Below, in pieces: positions 51,618 to 60,376 of a stretch of DNA of 64,000 nucleotides (positions are counted from its first letter, which is position 1; each line of letters starts with the position of its first letter). The stretch comes from a bacterium 210917-DFI.7.65. GTDB lineage: Bacteria; Bacillota; Clostridia; Oscillospirales; Oscillospiraceae. Under the pieces are notes generated by a model. The model saw only the letters and a program-made list of their open reading frames with translations. It ran no database searches and was not told the DNA's origin. The DNA lies in the NCBI GenBank assembly GCA_020555865.1, contig JAJCJJ010000007.1, positions 62,001-126,000 of the forward strand, written 5' to 3'. Position numbers and translations under genes: made by a program.

Positions 51618-52184
51618 TTATTTTGCACGGCCCAGATACTCGCCGGTGCGGGTGTCGATCTGAATCTTGTCGCCGATGTTGATGAACAGGGGGACTTTGA
51701 TTTCAGCGCCAGTTTCCAGCGTGGCGGGCTTGAGGGTGTTGGTGGCGGTGTTGCCGGCCAGGCCAGGCTCAGTCTGGGTTACTTCCAGATCCATGAAGTT
51801 GGGTACTTCCACGCTGAACACGTTGCCTTTGTGGCTGAGCAACTTGCAGGGGGTGTTCTCGGTGATGAACTTGAAGGATTCTCCCAGTGCGTCCTTGTTC
51901 AGGGGAACCATGTCAAAGGTCTCCATATTCATAAAATAGTAGAGATCGCCGTCGTTGTAACTGTATTCCACATCCGTGCGTTCAATGAACGCTTCCTCGA
52001 ATTTATCGGTGGGATTGAAAGAAGTTTCTGTCACGGCACCGGTGATGACGTTCTTCATCTTGGTGCGCACAAAGGGGGAACCCTTGCCGGGTTTGACGTG
52101 CTGAAACTCGACGACCTGCATGACCTTGCCGTCATATTCAAACGTCTTGCCGTTTCTGAAATCGCCTGCAGTAATAGTAGCCAT
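51618..52184 (-). CDS. efp: Translation elongation factor P
   Basis: Relieves ribosome stalling at polyproline. 188 aa, three OB-like domains. The tip loop carrying the modifiable Lys reads [12 protein letters not shown] (about 30-41), with GSP in place of the common GPA/GGA. C-terminal [21 protein letters not shown] 52184 has GGAGG 9 nt upstream. The leader holds a small perfect hairpin, GTCCAAAG/CTTTGGAC (52206-52225). Confidence 0.96.
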   Translation of the reverse strand: MATITAGDFRNGKTFEYDGKVMQVVEFQHVKPGKGSPFVRTKMKNVITGAVTETSFNPTDKFEEAFIERTDVEYSYNDGDLYYFMNMETFDMVPLNKDALGESFKFITENTPCKLLSHKGNVFSVEVPNFMDLEVTQTEPGLAGNTATNTLKPATLETGAEIKVPLFINIGDKIQIDTRTGEYLGRAK

Positions 52185-52252
52185 AATCAAAATCCTCCCA
52201 AATCGTCCAAAGACAGCTTTGGACTTGTAGAATTACATAATAAAGTAAGTAT

Positions 52253-52281
52253 ATTGTATCGCATGGAGAGGGATTTGGCAA
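52253..52281 (-). promoter_or_regulatory. Promoter of efp
   Basis: Minus strand TTGCCA (52281-52276), 17-bp spacer, TACAAT (52258-52253). Confidence 0.7.
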
Positions 52282-52306
52282 GTCCTTTTTTCAGGGGAAA
52301 AGAGCC

Positions 52307-53422
52307 TCAGCGGCGGCGCGGCGCTTCCGTTGCTGTGCCAGGGGATTCCCTGTCCCGCAGAAGCAGCAGATCTTTTGGTGCAATGGTTACGGAAATGGGA
52401 TCGCCGGGTGTCAGGGCGAGTGCAGCCCAGTCGGTTTTTTCCAGCTCCATTTCTAAAATGGGATATTGAGCATCCTGCGCTGCGGTACAAGGGCGCAGCA
52501 GAACGATGGTGGAAAAAACGTCGTCGATCACCTGCTGCACGGTGCAGGCAAACGTATTTTCCCCGCTGCTTTGACCGGCGGGGCGGACATAGTGACGGCG
52601 GATACCGAGCAGATTGGTGTCAGAGGGAATTTCTGCAGCGCAGTGCAGACGAATGCCCCAGTCCGTTACTTCCAGCTCCCGGCTGCCGCAGGGCGTGCAG
52701 CGAGCGTAGTTTTTACAGCCCGACAGCAGTGCCGCGGCACGGGTGGCGGGGCGCTCAAACAGATCCTGCACCGTCTGCACCGGCTCTGAGGTACCATGTT
52801 CCAAAACGCACACGCGCTGAGCGAGGCGGTATACTTCGTCGCGGCTGTGGGACACCAGCAGTGTGGTGCCGGGAAAAGCGCCCAGCATTTCTTTTACCTC
52901 CAGTTCCATTTCCCAGCGCAGAGAACTGTCCAGTGCGGAAAACGGCTCATCCAGCATCAGAATGCGCGGCTGACCGATTAAAATGCGGGCCAGGGCCACA
53001 CGCTGCTGCTGGCCGCCGGAAAGAGTGCGGGGAAGATGGTGTTCCAGGCCGTCCAGACGAAATTTGGAAACCGATTGCCGGGCCAATGCCAGTTTTTCTT
53101 TCTGCGGCAATTTTTCGCGTACGCCGGCAGCGATATTTTCTTCCACGGTCATATTGTGAAACAGCGCATAGTTTTGAAACAGCAGTCCAACCCGGCGCTG
53201 CTGAGGCGGCAGATTGATGTTCCGTTCCGAGTCAAAAAAGGTCACGCCATCCACAGTGATGCGGCCCCGGTCGGGACGCACAATACCGGCGATGCAGCGC
53301 AGCGTCATGCTTTTGCCGCAGCCGCTGCCGCCCAGAATGGCCAATACTTCATTTCCGCCGGAAAAAGATACGTTCAGCTGGAAGGAACCGAAATTCTTCT
53401 CAATGGTTGCTTCGATCGACAT
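52307..53422 (-). CDS. modC: Molybdate (or tungstate) ABC transporter ATPase
   Basis: 371 aa. Walker A GGSGCGKS (31-38), signature LSGGQQQR (134-141), Walker B ILMLDEP (154-160), H-loop LLVSHSRDEV, then a long C-terminal regulatory part (about 230-371) with a TOBE/MOP-like domain (DWAALALTPGDPISVTIAPKDLLLL). Energises uptake. ATG 53422 with AAAGGGGAAG upstream. Last gene of modA-modB-modC. Confidence 0.9.
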   Translation of the reverse strand: MSIEATIEKNFGSFQLNVSFSGGNEVLAILGGSGCGKSMTLRCIAGIVRPDRGRITVDGVTFFDSERNINLPPQQRRVGLLFQNYALFHNMTVEENIAAGVREKLPQKEKLALARQSVSKFRLDGLEHHLPRTLSGGQQQRVALARILIGQPRILMLDEPFSALDSSLRWEMELEVKEMLGAFPGTTLLVSHSRDEVYRLAQRVCVLEHGTSEPVQTVQDLFERPATRAAALLSGCKNYARCTPCGSRELEVTDWGIRLHCAAEIPSDTNLLGIRRHYVRPAGQSSGENTFACTVQQVIDDVFSTIVLLRPCTAAQDAQYPILEMELEKTDWAALALTPGDPISVTIAPKDLLLLRDRESPGTATEAPRRR

Positions 53423-53443
53423 GTTTACTTCCCCTTTGTTCTC

Positions 53444-54148
53444 TTACCAGCGGTGGACATTTTTCATCCCCATGCCTGAGATCAGATTCATAGCCAGCAA
53501 AATGACAAAAGCAATGGCCAGCATAATCAGTACCCAGATACCGGCGGTGAGATAATCCCCATTGCTGATGACCAAGGCGATTCGCTGAGAAATGGTGCCG
53601 GTTTTGTGGGCGATGTTGCCCGCCAGCATGGAGGTGGCGCCGTATTCGCCCAGGGCGCGGGCAAAAGTGAGGATCGTGCCCGAGGCGATGCCGGGACCGG
53701 CTTCGGGGATGATTACACGCCAGAAGATGGCCCGTTCGCTCATGCCCAGTGTGCGCCCTGCGTAGATGAGGTCCACATCTACCTGTTCAAAGGCGGCACG
53801 GGCGTTGCGGTACATCAGCGGCAGGGCGATGACCGAAGCGGCAATCACACAGCCCAGCCAAGTCTGGACGATTTTAAGGTCAAATGTACCGTAGAGCCAA
53901 GCGCCGAACGGGCGCTTCAGGGAGAATAGCAGCAGCAGGAAAAAGCCGGCCACGGTGGGGGCTACCACCATGGGCAGCGTCAGGATACCGTCGAGAACGG
54001 CTTTGGTTTTTGGCCCCAGCCGAACGACCTGCCGGGCCAGCCAGATGCCCAGGAAAAAACAGATGATTGTGGCTACGATTCCGGTTTTCAGGGAAATCCA
54101 CAGGGGACTCCAGTCAAAGGCCTGCAGAATGGATCGCAGTTCCTCCAT
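53444..54148 (-). CDS. modB: Molybdate ABC transporter permease
   Basis: 234 aa, five or six helices, BPD_transp_1 fold. EAA-type loop RNARAAFEQVDVDLIYAGRTLGMSERAIFWRVIIPEAGPGI (about 128-168) and the ModB-like FARALGEYGATSMLAGNI. ATG 54148 behind AAGGAGGG. Confidence 0.92.
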   Translation of the reverse strand: MEELRSILQAFDWSPLWISLKTGIVATIICFFLGIWLARQVVRLGPKTKAVLDGILTLPMVVAPTVAGFFLLLLFSLKRPFGAWLYGTFDLKIVQTWLGCVIAASVIALPLMYRNARAAFEQVDVDLIYAGRTLGMSERAIFWRVIIPEAGPGIASGTILTFARALGEYGATSMLAGNIAHKTGTISQRIALVISNGDYLTAGIWVLIMLAIAFVILLAMNLISGMGMKNVHRW

Positions 54149-54177
54149 ACATATGCCCTCCTTTTTTCTGCACCGAT

Positions 54178-54209
54178 AAAATGCCCGCCGCTGAAACGGC
54201 GGGCATTTT
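54178..54209 (-). terminator. Partial terminator or processing hairpin between modA and modB
   Basis: Perfect stem AAAATGCCCGCCG / CGGCGGGCATTTT inside the operon; on the minus strand the run after the stem is ATTTTATC, so read-through is plausible. Such elements usually raise the binding protein over the membrane parts. Confidence 0.7.
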
Positions 54210-54244
54210 GAACAGGAGCATTGGGAATTGGTGTGCGTATGCCC

Positions 54245-55129
54245 TCAGGCATTGACAATGAAGCAGTGGTTCTGGAAAATTTCCTGGACGGCGGGCGTCT
54301 GCAGAAACACGAGAAAATCTTCTGTGGCGGCCAATTCCTCTTCATCGGCTTCGGGGTTGGCAATTTGGCAGACCGGATAGACAATTGGGCCAGTCAAGGT
54401 ACCGTCGTCCTGCGCCAGAATGGTCAGCGCGTCCTGGAAATCATAATAGTCGGAATAATAGATGGTGCCGACTTCGTTGGAGCCTTCGGCCACGGCTTGA
54501 GCGGCCACGGACACATTGGCGCATTCGTTGATCTCCACACCGCCCAGCGCTGCGGATACTTCGTCGGAAGTGTAAGCGGAATTATCGTCGGTGTCCGGCA
54601 GCAGGCCCAGAGATACGAAAGCTTCGCGGGAGTATTTGCCCACAGGGACAGAACCGTCGCACAAAGCCATATTGGAAGCATTGGACAAGTCCTCCCAGCC
54701 GGTGACGGCAGTGCCGCTGTCTTTTCCGGTGACCAGGCACAGTTCGTTCTGCAGAAGGTTTACTGTGGTGCCGTCCACAACCAGGCCGTCTATTTCATCC
54801 AGCTGCGTGACCTGGGATTTGCCGGCGGAGAAGAAAATATCCACACCGTGGCCGGCGGCCTCTTCGATTTCCTGCATCAGCTTGCCGGAAGAACCGGAGT
54901 TGATGGAAATAGTCACATTGGGCTGTGTTTCATTGTACAAGGGAACGATTTCCTCAAAAGAGCTGACCAGAGAAGCTGCGATGTTCACATAAACGGTGGT
55001 ATTCAACGTTCCGTCAGATTCGATGTTTGCAGTGCTGGAAGGATCGGTCGGGGCGCTGCCGTTTCCACAGCCTGCTAATAGACCGCCCATCAGGGCGCTG
55101 CAACATAACATTGCCAGAAATTTTTTCAT
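54245..55129 (-). CDS. modA: Molybdate-binding lipoprotein
   Basis: 294 aa. Signal peptide with lipobox LLAGC (Cys about 21). ModA fold: VNIAASLVSSFEEIVPLYNETQPNVTISINSGSSGKLMQEIEEAAGHGVDIFFSAG, where Ser residues of AASL and SGSSG bind the oxyanion; DGSVPVGKYSREAF and EVGTIYYSDYYDF follow. Selectivity for molybdate or tungstate is not visible. ATG 55129 with GGGAGG upstream. First gene of the operon. Confidence 0.92.
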   Translation of the reverse strand: MKKFLAMLCCSALMGGLLAGCGNGSAPTDPSSTANIESDGTLNTTVYVNIAASLVSSFEEIVPLYNETQPNVTISINSGSSGKLMQEIEEAAGHGVDIFFSAGKSQVTQLDEIDGLVVDGTTVNLLQNELCLVTGKDSGTAVTGWEDLSNASNMALCDGSVPVGKYSREAFVSLGLLPDTDDNSAYTSDEVSAALGGVEINECANVSVAAQAVAEGSNEVGTIYYSDYYDFQDALTILAQDDGTLTGPIVYPVCQIANPEADEEELAATEDFLVFLQTPAVQEIFQNHCFIVNA

Positions 55130-55163
55130 CTTTTCCCTCCTATAAAACCAAAAAATCTGAGCT

Positions 55164-55193
55164 GTTTTGTTTGGATTTGTTTGGTTTTGTTTT
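55164..55193 (-). repeat. Three 10-bp direct repeats in the modA leader
   Basis: Plus strand units GTTTTGTTTG, GATTTGTTTG, GTTTTGTTTT, exactly 10 bp apart, between the modA promoter and start codon. Confidence 0.7.
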
Positions 55194-55204
55194 ATGGTGG
55201 TTTT

Positions 55205-55233
55205 ATTATACTGAAAGAGACGAAAAAAGGCAA
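55205..55233 (-). promoter_or_regulatory. Promoter of modABC
   Basis: Minus strand TTGCCT (55233-55228), 17-bp spacer, TATAAT (55210-55205). Confidence 0.7.
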
Positions 55234-55285
55234 TCTTTTTCCCGCAATCATTCGGACTTTTGTTTGTGTCATAGGAATTCTTTGC

Positions 55286-55328
55286 AAAAAAAGCCCGGCG
55301 GCACAAACCTGCAGGTTTGTGCCGCCGG
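55286..55328 (-). terminator. Terminator after the SecD-P1-like lipoprotein gene
   Basis: 15-bp perfect stem CCGGCGGCACAAACC / GGTTTGTGCCGCCGG with TTTTTTT on the minus side. Confidence 0.9.
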
Positions 55329-55342
55329 AAGCGGATGGTTGT

Positions 55343-55816
55343 TTATTCGGCCGAAGGCGCGCACAGCGCATCCAGAACGGCTTGATAACTTTCGTCATCT
55401 GTGACAGAGGCGACATTCAAAATGACGAAGTTGGTGTTGAGCATACTGGTGATAGTAGGGCTGCAAACTGCCTGATCTCCGGCCCAAACTGTGATTTTGG
55501 ATTGCTCTTTGGCCAGCTCTCGGGTGGCGTTGCGGAACTGCTTTTTACCCTCGTCGCTCAGAACGAGGGCATAGGCATAGGGACTGCTGGTTCCAGTGTC
55601 GTAATGATCACTGGCCATGATCCCTTGGATGGTAGTTCCATCCAGTAATGCCTCGCCCTCCGGATCTGTGCCCACGCGTACGCTCACATCCTCTGCCAGG
55701 GGCAGCAGCTCCGCCGTGGCGCTGGTAGTGGTGTCTACATTGCTGTTGCCGCAGCCGGAGAGCAATGCTGTCAGAGAAAAGGCGGTTGCCATATAAGCAA
55801 TGATTTTGCGTTTCAT
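55343..55816 (-). CDS. Lipoprotein with SecD P1-head-like domain
   Basis: 157 aa. Lipobox LLSGC (Cys22). The rest resembles the P1 periplasmic domain of SecD: SVRVGTDPEGEALLDGTTIQG, then YALVLSDEGKKQFRNATRELAKEQSKITVWAGDQAVCSPTITSML, matching the SecD pattern (V.F...G...F...T.....I.I..D......P.I). Lacks all SecD membrane helices. It may be a free-standing export or folding factor. ATG 55816 with AAAGGAG; 13 nt after tcdA. Confidence 0.75.
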   Translation of the reverse strand: MKRKIIAYMATAFSLTALLSGCGNSNVDTTTSATAELLPLAEDVSVRVGTDPEGEALLDGTTIQGIMASDHYDTGTSSPYAYALVLSDEGKKQFRNATRELAKEQSKITVWAGDQAVCSPTITSMLNTNFVILNVASVTDDESYQAVLDALCAPSAE

Positions 55817-55829
55817 GCAATTCGCTCCT

Positions 55830-56561
55830 TTATGTTGCTTGTTTTTCTGTTGCCGGTTCGATCAATGCCTGCACGATATAGCCGCCCATCATCAAGCCCG
55901 CGCAGGAAGGGAGCCAGGCGCAGCTGGCCGGCGTACTGCGCCGTCCCGGATCGTTATCGACCAGCGGTGCGGGTTTGATGGGGACCTCCGGACTGAACAG
56001 CACTTTGGTGTGCTCAATGCCCCGGACGCGCAGCTCCCGCCGCATGACGCGGGCCAAATGACAGCCTTCGGTTTTGGAAAGGTCTGTGATACGCAGCTGA
56101 AAGGGGTCCACTTTATTCCCTGTGCCCATGGCTGAGAGAATGGGGACATTACGCTCCAGCGCCGTGCAGATCAAATCCAGCTTGCATTTCACCAGGTCAA
56201 TGCAGTCGGCAATGTAGTCATAATGCCGGGAAAAACACAATTCACGGGTGCTGTCTTCGTATTTCACAGGCAGAGTGTGTACGATGCAATCCGGGGAGAT
56301 AGCGTGTACCCGTTCCGCGGCGGCATCCACTTTGGTCCGGCCCACTGTTTCATGGGTGGCGATGATCTGGCGGTTGATATTGGAACGATTGACCCGGTCG
56401 CTGTCTATCAGGGTCAGCTCGCCCACGCCGGATCGGGCCAAAACTTCGGTCACATAGCCGCCCACGCCGCCGATGCCGAATACGGCCACATGACTGTGCT
56501 GAAGCCGCTCGATGGCGGCGCGGCCCAGCAGCATTTCCGTCCGGATCAATTCTTCTTTCAT
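55830..56561 (-). CDS. tcdA: tRNA threonylcarbamoyladenosine dehydratase
   Basis: ThiF/E1-like enzyme making cyclic t6A37 in tRNA. 243 aa. ATP site FGIGGVGGYVTEVLARSGVG (28-47), LIDSDRVNRSNINRQIIA (49-66), DCIDLVKCKLDLI and MGTGNKVDPFQLRITDLSKT. ATG 56561 with AGGAGG 7-8 nt upstream. Confidence 0.93.
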   Translation of the reverse strand: MKEELIRTEMLLGRAAIERLQHSHVAVFGIGGVGGYVTEVLARSGVGELTLIDSDRVNRSNINRQIIATHETVGRTKVDAAAERVHAISPDCIVHTLPVKYEDSTRELCFSRHYDYIADCIDLVKCKLDLICTALERNVPILSAMGTGNKVDPFQLRITDLSKTEGCHLARVMRRELRVRGIEHTKVLFSPEVPIKPAPLVDNDPGRRSTPASCAWLPSCAGLMMGGYIVQALIEPATEKQAT

Positions 56562-56578
56562 GGTGCGTCCTCCTTTCA

Positions 56579-56618
56579 CAAAACGCCGGCTTTGGATTCC
56601 AAAGCCGGCGTTTTTTTC
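56579..56618. terminator. Terminator between the foldase gene and tcdA
   Basis: Stem AAAACGCCGGCTTTGG / CCAAAGCCGGCGTTTT, T-runs on both strands; 5 nt after the foldase stop. Confidence 0.9.
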
Positions 56619-56623
56619 TGCAT

Positions 56624-58147
56624 TCAGCCCACGGCCTTCAGGCCGAAAGTGTGTACCTTGGCGTTGGCACCATCATAGATGCTGTCCTGCCAGTCGCTGT
56701 ACAGGCCATTGATGCAGCGCACTTCCCAGTAGGGCAGATTTTCGCCCTGGAAATACATCACATGATAGCCGTACGTGGTTTCCACAATGCCGGTGTCGCC
56801 GGGATTGCGGTTGGCATCGAAACACCAGTTTTCAAAGGCATCTACCATCTGTCCCTTGTAAACCTGGGTGTACAGGCCGCCTTCGCTGGCATTGGAATCA
56901 CTGGAGTATTCCTTGGCCAGTTCACCGAACGCGTCGGCAGTGTGCGCGCCGGCCAGGTATTTGTTCAGAACGTCCTGAGCTTTTTCCTTGGCGGCGGCAT
57001 TGTTGGTCTCTGTTTCGGCGTCGTAGCCTTCGTCATCTGCGCTCAAGGTGTTTTCCTCTGGTGCGATCAGAATGTGGCGCACATCAACCGTGTTGTAATC
57101 GGGGCGGTAACGCTCGCCCATGACAACCACATACCAGCAATTGTTTGCTTCGTCCTTCACCACGCTGGCCTCGCCGTTGGTACGGCTTTCGTCGAACACC
57201 CAGTCGTTAAAGGCATAGGAACTGTAGGAAGAATAGGAAGCGTCGGTTTTGGCGCTGTAGTAGTTGCTGCCAAACTCATCGCCGATATCGGAGAGTTTTT
57301 CGCCGGAGTTCACGCGATCCAGGAACGCATTGGCAGTTTCCTTGGCTGCCTCCATGGCCTGCTTGGTTTGGGCGTCGGTATATTCGGGCGTTTCGTCGGC
57401 CGATCCCTCGGTGGTGCCTTCGATCCCGGTGTAATCGGCGTTGACGGTCAGCACTTCGTAGTTGGCCAGATCGATGTCCTTCTTGTGCTCGTCGTAATAT
57501 GTGCTGATTTCTTCATCGCTGTATTCGTGGTTGTTCTGGTAGTCGCTGGCGTAATCCGAAGAAACGAACACCATGGTCAGGTGTTTCATAAAGATCTCGT
57601 CGGTCATTTTGGCGCCGTACTGCGTCTGGAGATATTGCTCACGGGTGATGCTGTTGCTCTGGCAGTATTCGTCAATGGAAGCGGAGTAATCGTCGATCTG
57701 CTGCTGCAGTTCGTCGCTGATCTCATAGCCGTTGTCCATGGCTTCGTGGTACATGGAGGCGACCTGTGTCAGGGCGGTGACTGCCTCGCTGCGCAGATAA
57801 TCCGCCCAGCTCTGGTCTTCGCTGTACTGCTGGGCGTCCAGGCTCTGGCTGGCATCCACACCCAGATAGGAGAAATAGGCGCTGTACTGATTCAGTACAG
57901 TGGCATAGTAATAGTCCAAGTCCGTGGCGCTGAATTTCTCGCCATCCACCGTGACGGCAGTCAGGCCTTTGCGGATGTCCTGGTTGCTGTACAAAAAGCA
58001 AAGCACGAAAGCAACCAGCAGGGCAATCACAACGATGGCGCACTTGATGTAAAAGTTGCGGTCCTGTTTTTCATCTTTTTTGGTGCGCAGTTCCTGTGTG
58101 TTCTTGGTAATCACAGACGTACCGCGCGTGTTTTTTTTATCGCTCAT
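56624..58147 (-). CDS. Membrane-anchored PrsA-like peptidyl-prolyl isomerase/foldase
   Basis: 507 aa. Charged cytoplasmic N-terminus (1-33), one helix (34-54, IKCAIVVIALLVAFVLCFLYS), SurA-like chaperone part (60-300), parvulin domain (about 365-480) with VDVRHILIAPEE, AFGELAKEYSSDSNASEGGLY and TTYGYHVMYF. Helps exported proteins fold. Not a lipoprotein, unlike Bacillus PrsA. ATG 58147 chosen because GAGAGGA is 8-9 nt upstream; ATG 58156 touches it. Confidence 0.88.
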   Translation of the reverse strand: MSDKKNTRGTSVITKNTQELRTKKDEKQDRNFYIKCAIVVIALLVAFVLCFLYSNQDIRKGLTAVTVDGEKFSATDLDYYYATVLNQYSAYFSYLGVDASQSLDAQQYSEDQSWADYLRSEAVTALTQVASMYHEAMDNGYEISDELQQQIDDYSASIDEYCQSNSITREQYLQTQYGAKMTDEIFMKHLTMVFVSSDYASDYQNNHEYSDEEISTYYDEHKKDIDLANYEVLTVNADYTGIEGTTEGSADETPEYTDAQTKQAMEAAKETANAFLDRVNSGEKLSDIGDEFGSNYYSAKTDASYSSYSSYAFNDWVFDESRTNGEASVVKDEANNCWYVVVMGERYRPDYNTVDVRHILIAPEENTLSADDEGYDAETETNNAAAKEKAQDVLNKYLAGAHTADAFGELAKEYSSDSNASEGGLYTQVYKGQMVDAFENWCFDANRNPGDTGIVETTYGYHVMYFQGENLPYWEVRCINGLYSDWQDSIYDGANAKVHTFGLKAVG

Positions 58148-58210
58148 TTGTTTCATTCCTCTCAATCCGAGCTGCGCAGAAACCCTTTCTGCACATATAA
58201 ATACCGCTAT

Positions 58211-58239
58211 ATTATAATAGAAGCCGACCTGTTTCGCAA
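58211..58239 (-). promoter_or_regulatory. Promoter of the foldase gene
   Basis: Minus strand TTGCGA (58239-58234), 17-bp spacer, TATAAT (58216-58211). Confidence 0.75.
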
Positions 58240-58280
58240 GGGTAAAATCATAAACAAACTGGAAACAATCACTATTGCAG

Positions 58281-58326
58281 GAAAAGAGCAGCCGCAGGGA
58301 AAGAAAATTCCTTTCCCTGCGGCTGC
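58281..58326 (-). terminator. Terminator after the alcohol dehydrogenase gene
   Basis: Stem GCAGCCGCAGGGAAAG / CTTTCCCTGCGGCTGC then TCTTTTC on the minus strand. Confidence 0.88.
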
Positions 58327-58340
58327 GTACCCGGTGGTGT

Positions 58341-59513
58341 TTATGCCAGGCTTTCCCGAAAAATATGGAGGATATCCTCCCGACAAAGAGGCTTGTAACC
58401 GCCGGGGAGCACAACGGTACCATCGGCCAGGCATTCCAGCATTCCCTCGGTTACGCCCAGGTCGGAGAGTTTCATGACCAGGCCCAGCTCCTGCATCCAT
58501 GCTTCCATAGCGGCCAGGCCGGCTTCTGCGACTTCCCGGTCGCTTTTGCCCTCCGGCGCCACGTCCCATACGTTGACAGCAAAACGCTTGAACTTGGCAA
58601 GGCCGTACGGCAGGATGTGGCGGTAATAAGGCAGTGATACGGCGGAGAGCGTCATGCCGTGTGTAGCGTTGGTGTAGCCGCCCACGGCCTGCCCCAGCAT
58701 ATGCACCATCCAGTCGGTGCTTTTGCCGCGGGAGATCAGGGTGTTCAGCGCCCAGGTGGCGGTCCACATGATGTTGCTGCGGGCCTCATAGTTCTGGGGA
58801 TCGCGGTTGGCGATGCGGCTGGCGTGCAGCAACGAGCGCATCAGGCCTTCGCTGAGATAGTCGCTGGTGCTGTCGTCTTCGCCGGAGAAGTACTGTTCGC
58901 AGATATGGTTGAAAATATCGTAAATGCCGGCTGCCATCTGGTCGTGGGGTAGCGTCAGGGTATAGGTGGGATCCAGGATGGAAAAACGGGGCATCACATC
59001 TTCGCTGGCGAATACATGACCAATTTTCTGATGGGTTTCAGTGTTGGTGATGACTGCGCCGGCGTTCATTTCTGAGCCAGTGCCCGCTATAGTCAGTACA
59101 CAGCCGACCGGTACAATGGGACAGGTCGGCTCTTCAAAGCGCACGAAATACGTTTCCCAAGGGTCGTCGGGGCAGTGCACGGATACGGCTACCGCCTTGG
59201 CGTAATCGCATACGGAGCCGCCGCCCACGGCCAGAAGCAGATCGGTATTATGATCTCGGGCAATTGCCACACCTTCGCGCAGCTTGTCCAGAGTGGGGTT
59301 GGGCATGACGCCGGCGATTTCTGCCACCGTTTTACCGCTGCGGCGGAGCAGATCCAGCACGGTATCGTAGATACCGTTTTTTTGGATGGAGCCTTGCCCA
59401 TAAATCAGCGTAACATTGGGGCCGTATTTCGGCAGTTCCCGGCTCAGATTATCCAGGGAAGCAGAGCCGAAATAGAGTTTTGTAGGGTTACAGTATGTAA
59501 AATTACCAAACAT
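58341..59513 (-). CDS. Iron-containing alcohol dehydrogenase (BdhA/YqhD-like)
   Basis: 390 aa. Butanol-dehydrogenase-type family: FTYCNPTKLYFG at the start, LLLAVGGGSVCDYAKAVA (NAD(P) loop, about 90-107), AGTGSEMNAGAVITN (about 148-162), and metal ligands in DPTYTLTLPHDQMAAGIYDIFNHICEQYF and GGYTNATHGMTLSAV. Reduces aldehydes in fermentation; a natural Rex target, though I see no operator. ATG 59513 (M5 of the open frame) fits AGGAG spacing. Confidence 0.9.
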   Translation of the reverse strand: MFGNFTYCNPTKLYFGSASLDNLSRELPKYGPNVTLIYGQGSIQKNGIYDTVLDLLRRSGKTVAEIAGVMPNPTLDKLREGVAIARDHNTDLLLAVGGGSVCDYAKAVAVSVHCPDDPWETYFVRFEEPTCPIVPVGCVLTIAGTGSEMNAGAVITNTETHQKIGHVFASEDVMPRFSILDPTYTLTLPHDQMAAGIYDIFNHICEQYFSGEDDSTSDYLSEGLMRSLLHASRIANRDPQNYEARSNIMWTATWALNTLISRGKSTDWMVHMLGQAVGGYTNATHGMTLSAVSLPYYRHILPYGLAKFKRFAVNVWDVAPEGKSDREVAEAGLAAMEAWMQELGLVMKLSDLGVTEGMLECLADGTVVLPGGYKPLCREDILHIFRESLA

Positions 59514-59582
59514 AAATACAATCATCTCCTATTTCTTCAAAGAAAATAATTTGCTTGCGGGAGTCGGCGCCTGACGCTGCGT

Positions 59583-59768
59583 TCAGGATGCCAGAGCGTC
59601 AGGCAGTTTGCCGTTCCGTTTGGAAAACAGCGGGGTCAACTTCTCCGGTTTGTGGTAGGCGCTGTTTAGTGCTGCCCTCAGACACAATGTCCGCTGACTG
59701 GCATTGCGTCGATACTGCTCCATAAGAAAGTCGGCCTTTTCGGCATTTGCTTTAAGTTCTTCATAAGT
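59583..59768 (-). pseudogene. Remnant reading frame, origin unknown
   Basis: 61 codons open from an in-frame TAG (59771-59769) to TGA (59585-59583), reading TYEELKANAEKADFLMEQYR then NASQRTLCLRAALNSAYHKP and ending KLPDALAS. Composition is protein-like but there is no RBS and no start before an internal ATG, so it looks like the C-terminal piece of a lost gene. A GC dyad GCCTGACGCT/AGCGTCAGGC lies at its end (59571-59614). Confidence 0.4.
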
Positions 59769-59813
59769 CTAAGTCCTGGAGAAAATACTTCTTTCAGGAT
59801 TGGGATGGGGACG

Positions 59814-60353
59814 TTACACCTGACAACCCATTTCATAAGCCGTTTTCAGCGCTGGATGGCCGGTGATGTCTCCGGGCCCGTCTACGTCGCCGGCGAATAC
59901 GGTGCCGGCCAAGCGCGCTTTTTCAAAACAGTCGATCCAGCCGGTCAGACCGTTGACGGCCCGTTCCGGTACAGTACTGCCGTCCTCTGCTGCTGTGGTT
60001 AGCATATAGATGTCTCGAAAGGCGTAGTCCGAGGAATACAACGGGTTGGCCCGATCCAGCAGCGTTTTCATTTGGCCGCTCATTTCATAGTAGTAAATGG
60101 GGCTGGCAAAAGCGATCACATCCGCCTGGCGCATTTGTTCTGTGATGGCGACCGCATCGTCCCGGATCACACACACATGCGTGTTCAAACAGGCCAGGCA
60201 TCCCCGGCAAAAAGCGATCGTTTTTTCGTTTAATGAAACCCGTTTCACATGGTTCCCAGCGCTTTGTGCCCCGGCGGCAAATGCGTCTGCCAATGCTTCG
60301 GAATTGCTTTTTTCGCGCAGGCTGGAACCAATCACCAGTACTTTTTTCGGCAT
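59814..60353 (-). CDS. NADPH-dependent FMN reductase / flavodoxin-fold oxidoreductase
   Basis: 179 aa. Flavodoxin-like start KKVLVIGSSLREKSNSEALADAF (3-25) binds FMN phosphate; FCRGCLACLNTHVCVIRDDA has paired Cys residues typical of this iron-sulfur-flavoprotein-like group; ASPIYYYEMSGQMKTLLDRANPLY follows. ATG 60353 with AGGAGG 8 nt upstream. Divergent from merR and likely its target. Confidence 0.9.
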   Translation of the reverse strand: MPKKVLVIGSSLREKSNSEALADAFAAGAQSAGNHVKRVSLNEKTIAFCRGCLACLNTHVCVIRDDAVAITEQMRQADVIAFASPIYYYEMSGQMKTLLDRANPLYSSDYAFRDIYMLTTAAEDGSTVPERAVNGLTGWIDCFEKARLAGTVFAGDVDGPGDITGHPALKTAYEMGCQV

Positions 60354-60376
60354 CTTTTGATCCTCCTGATATGGGT

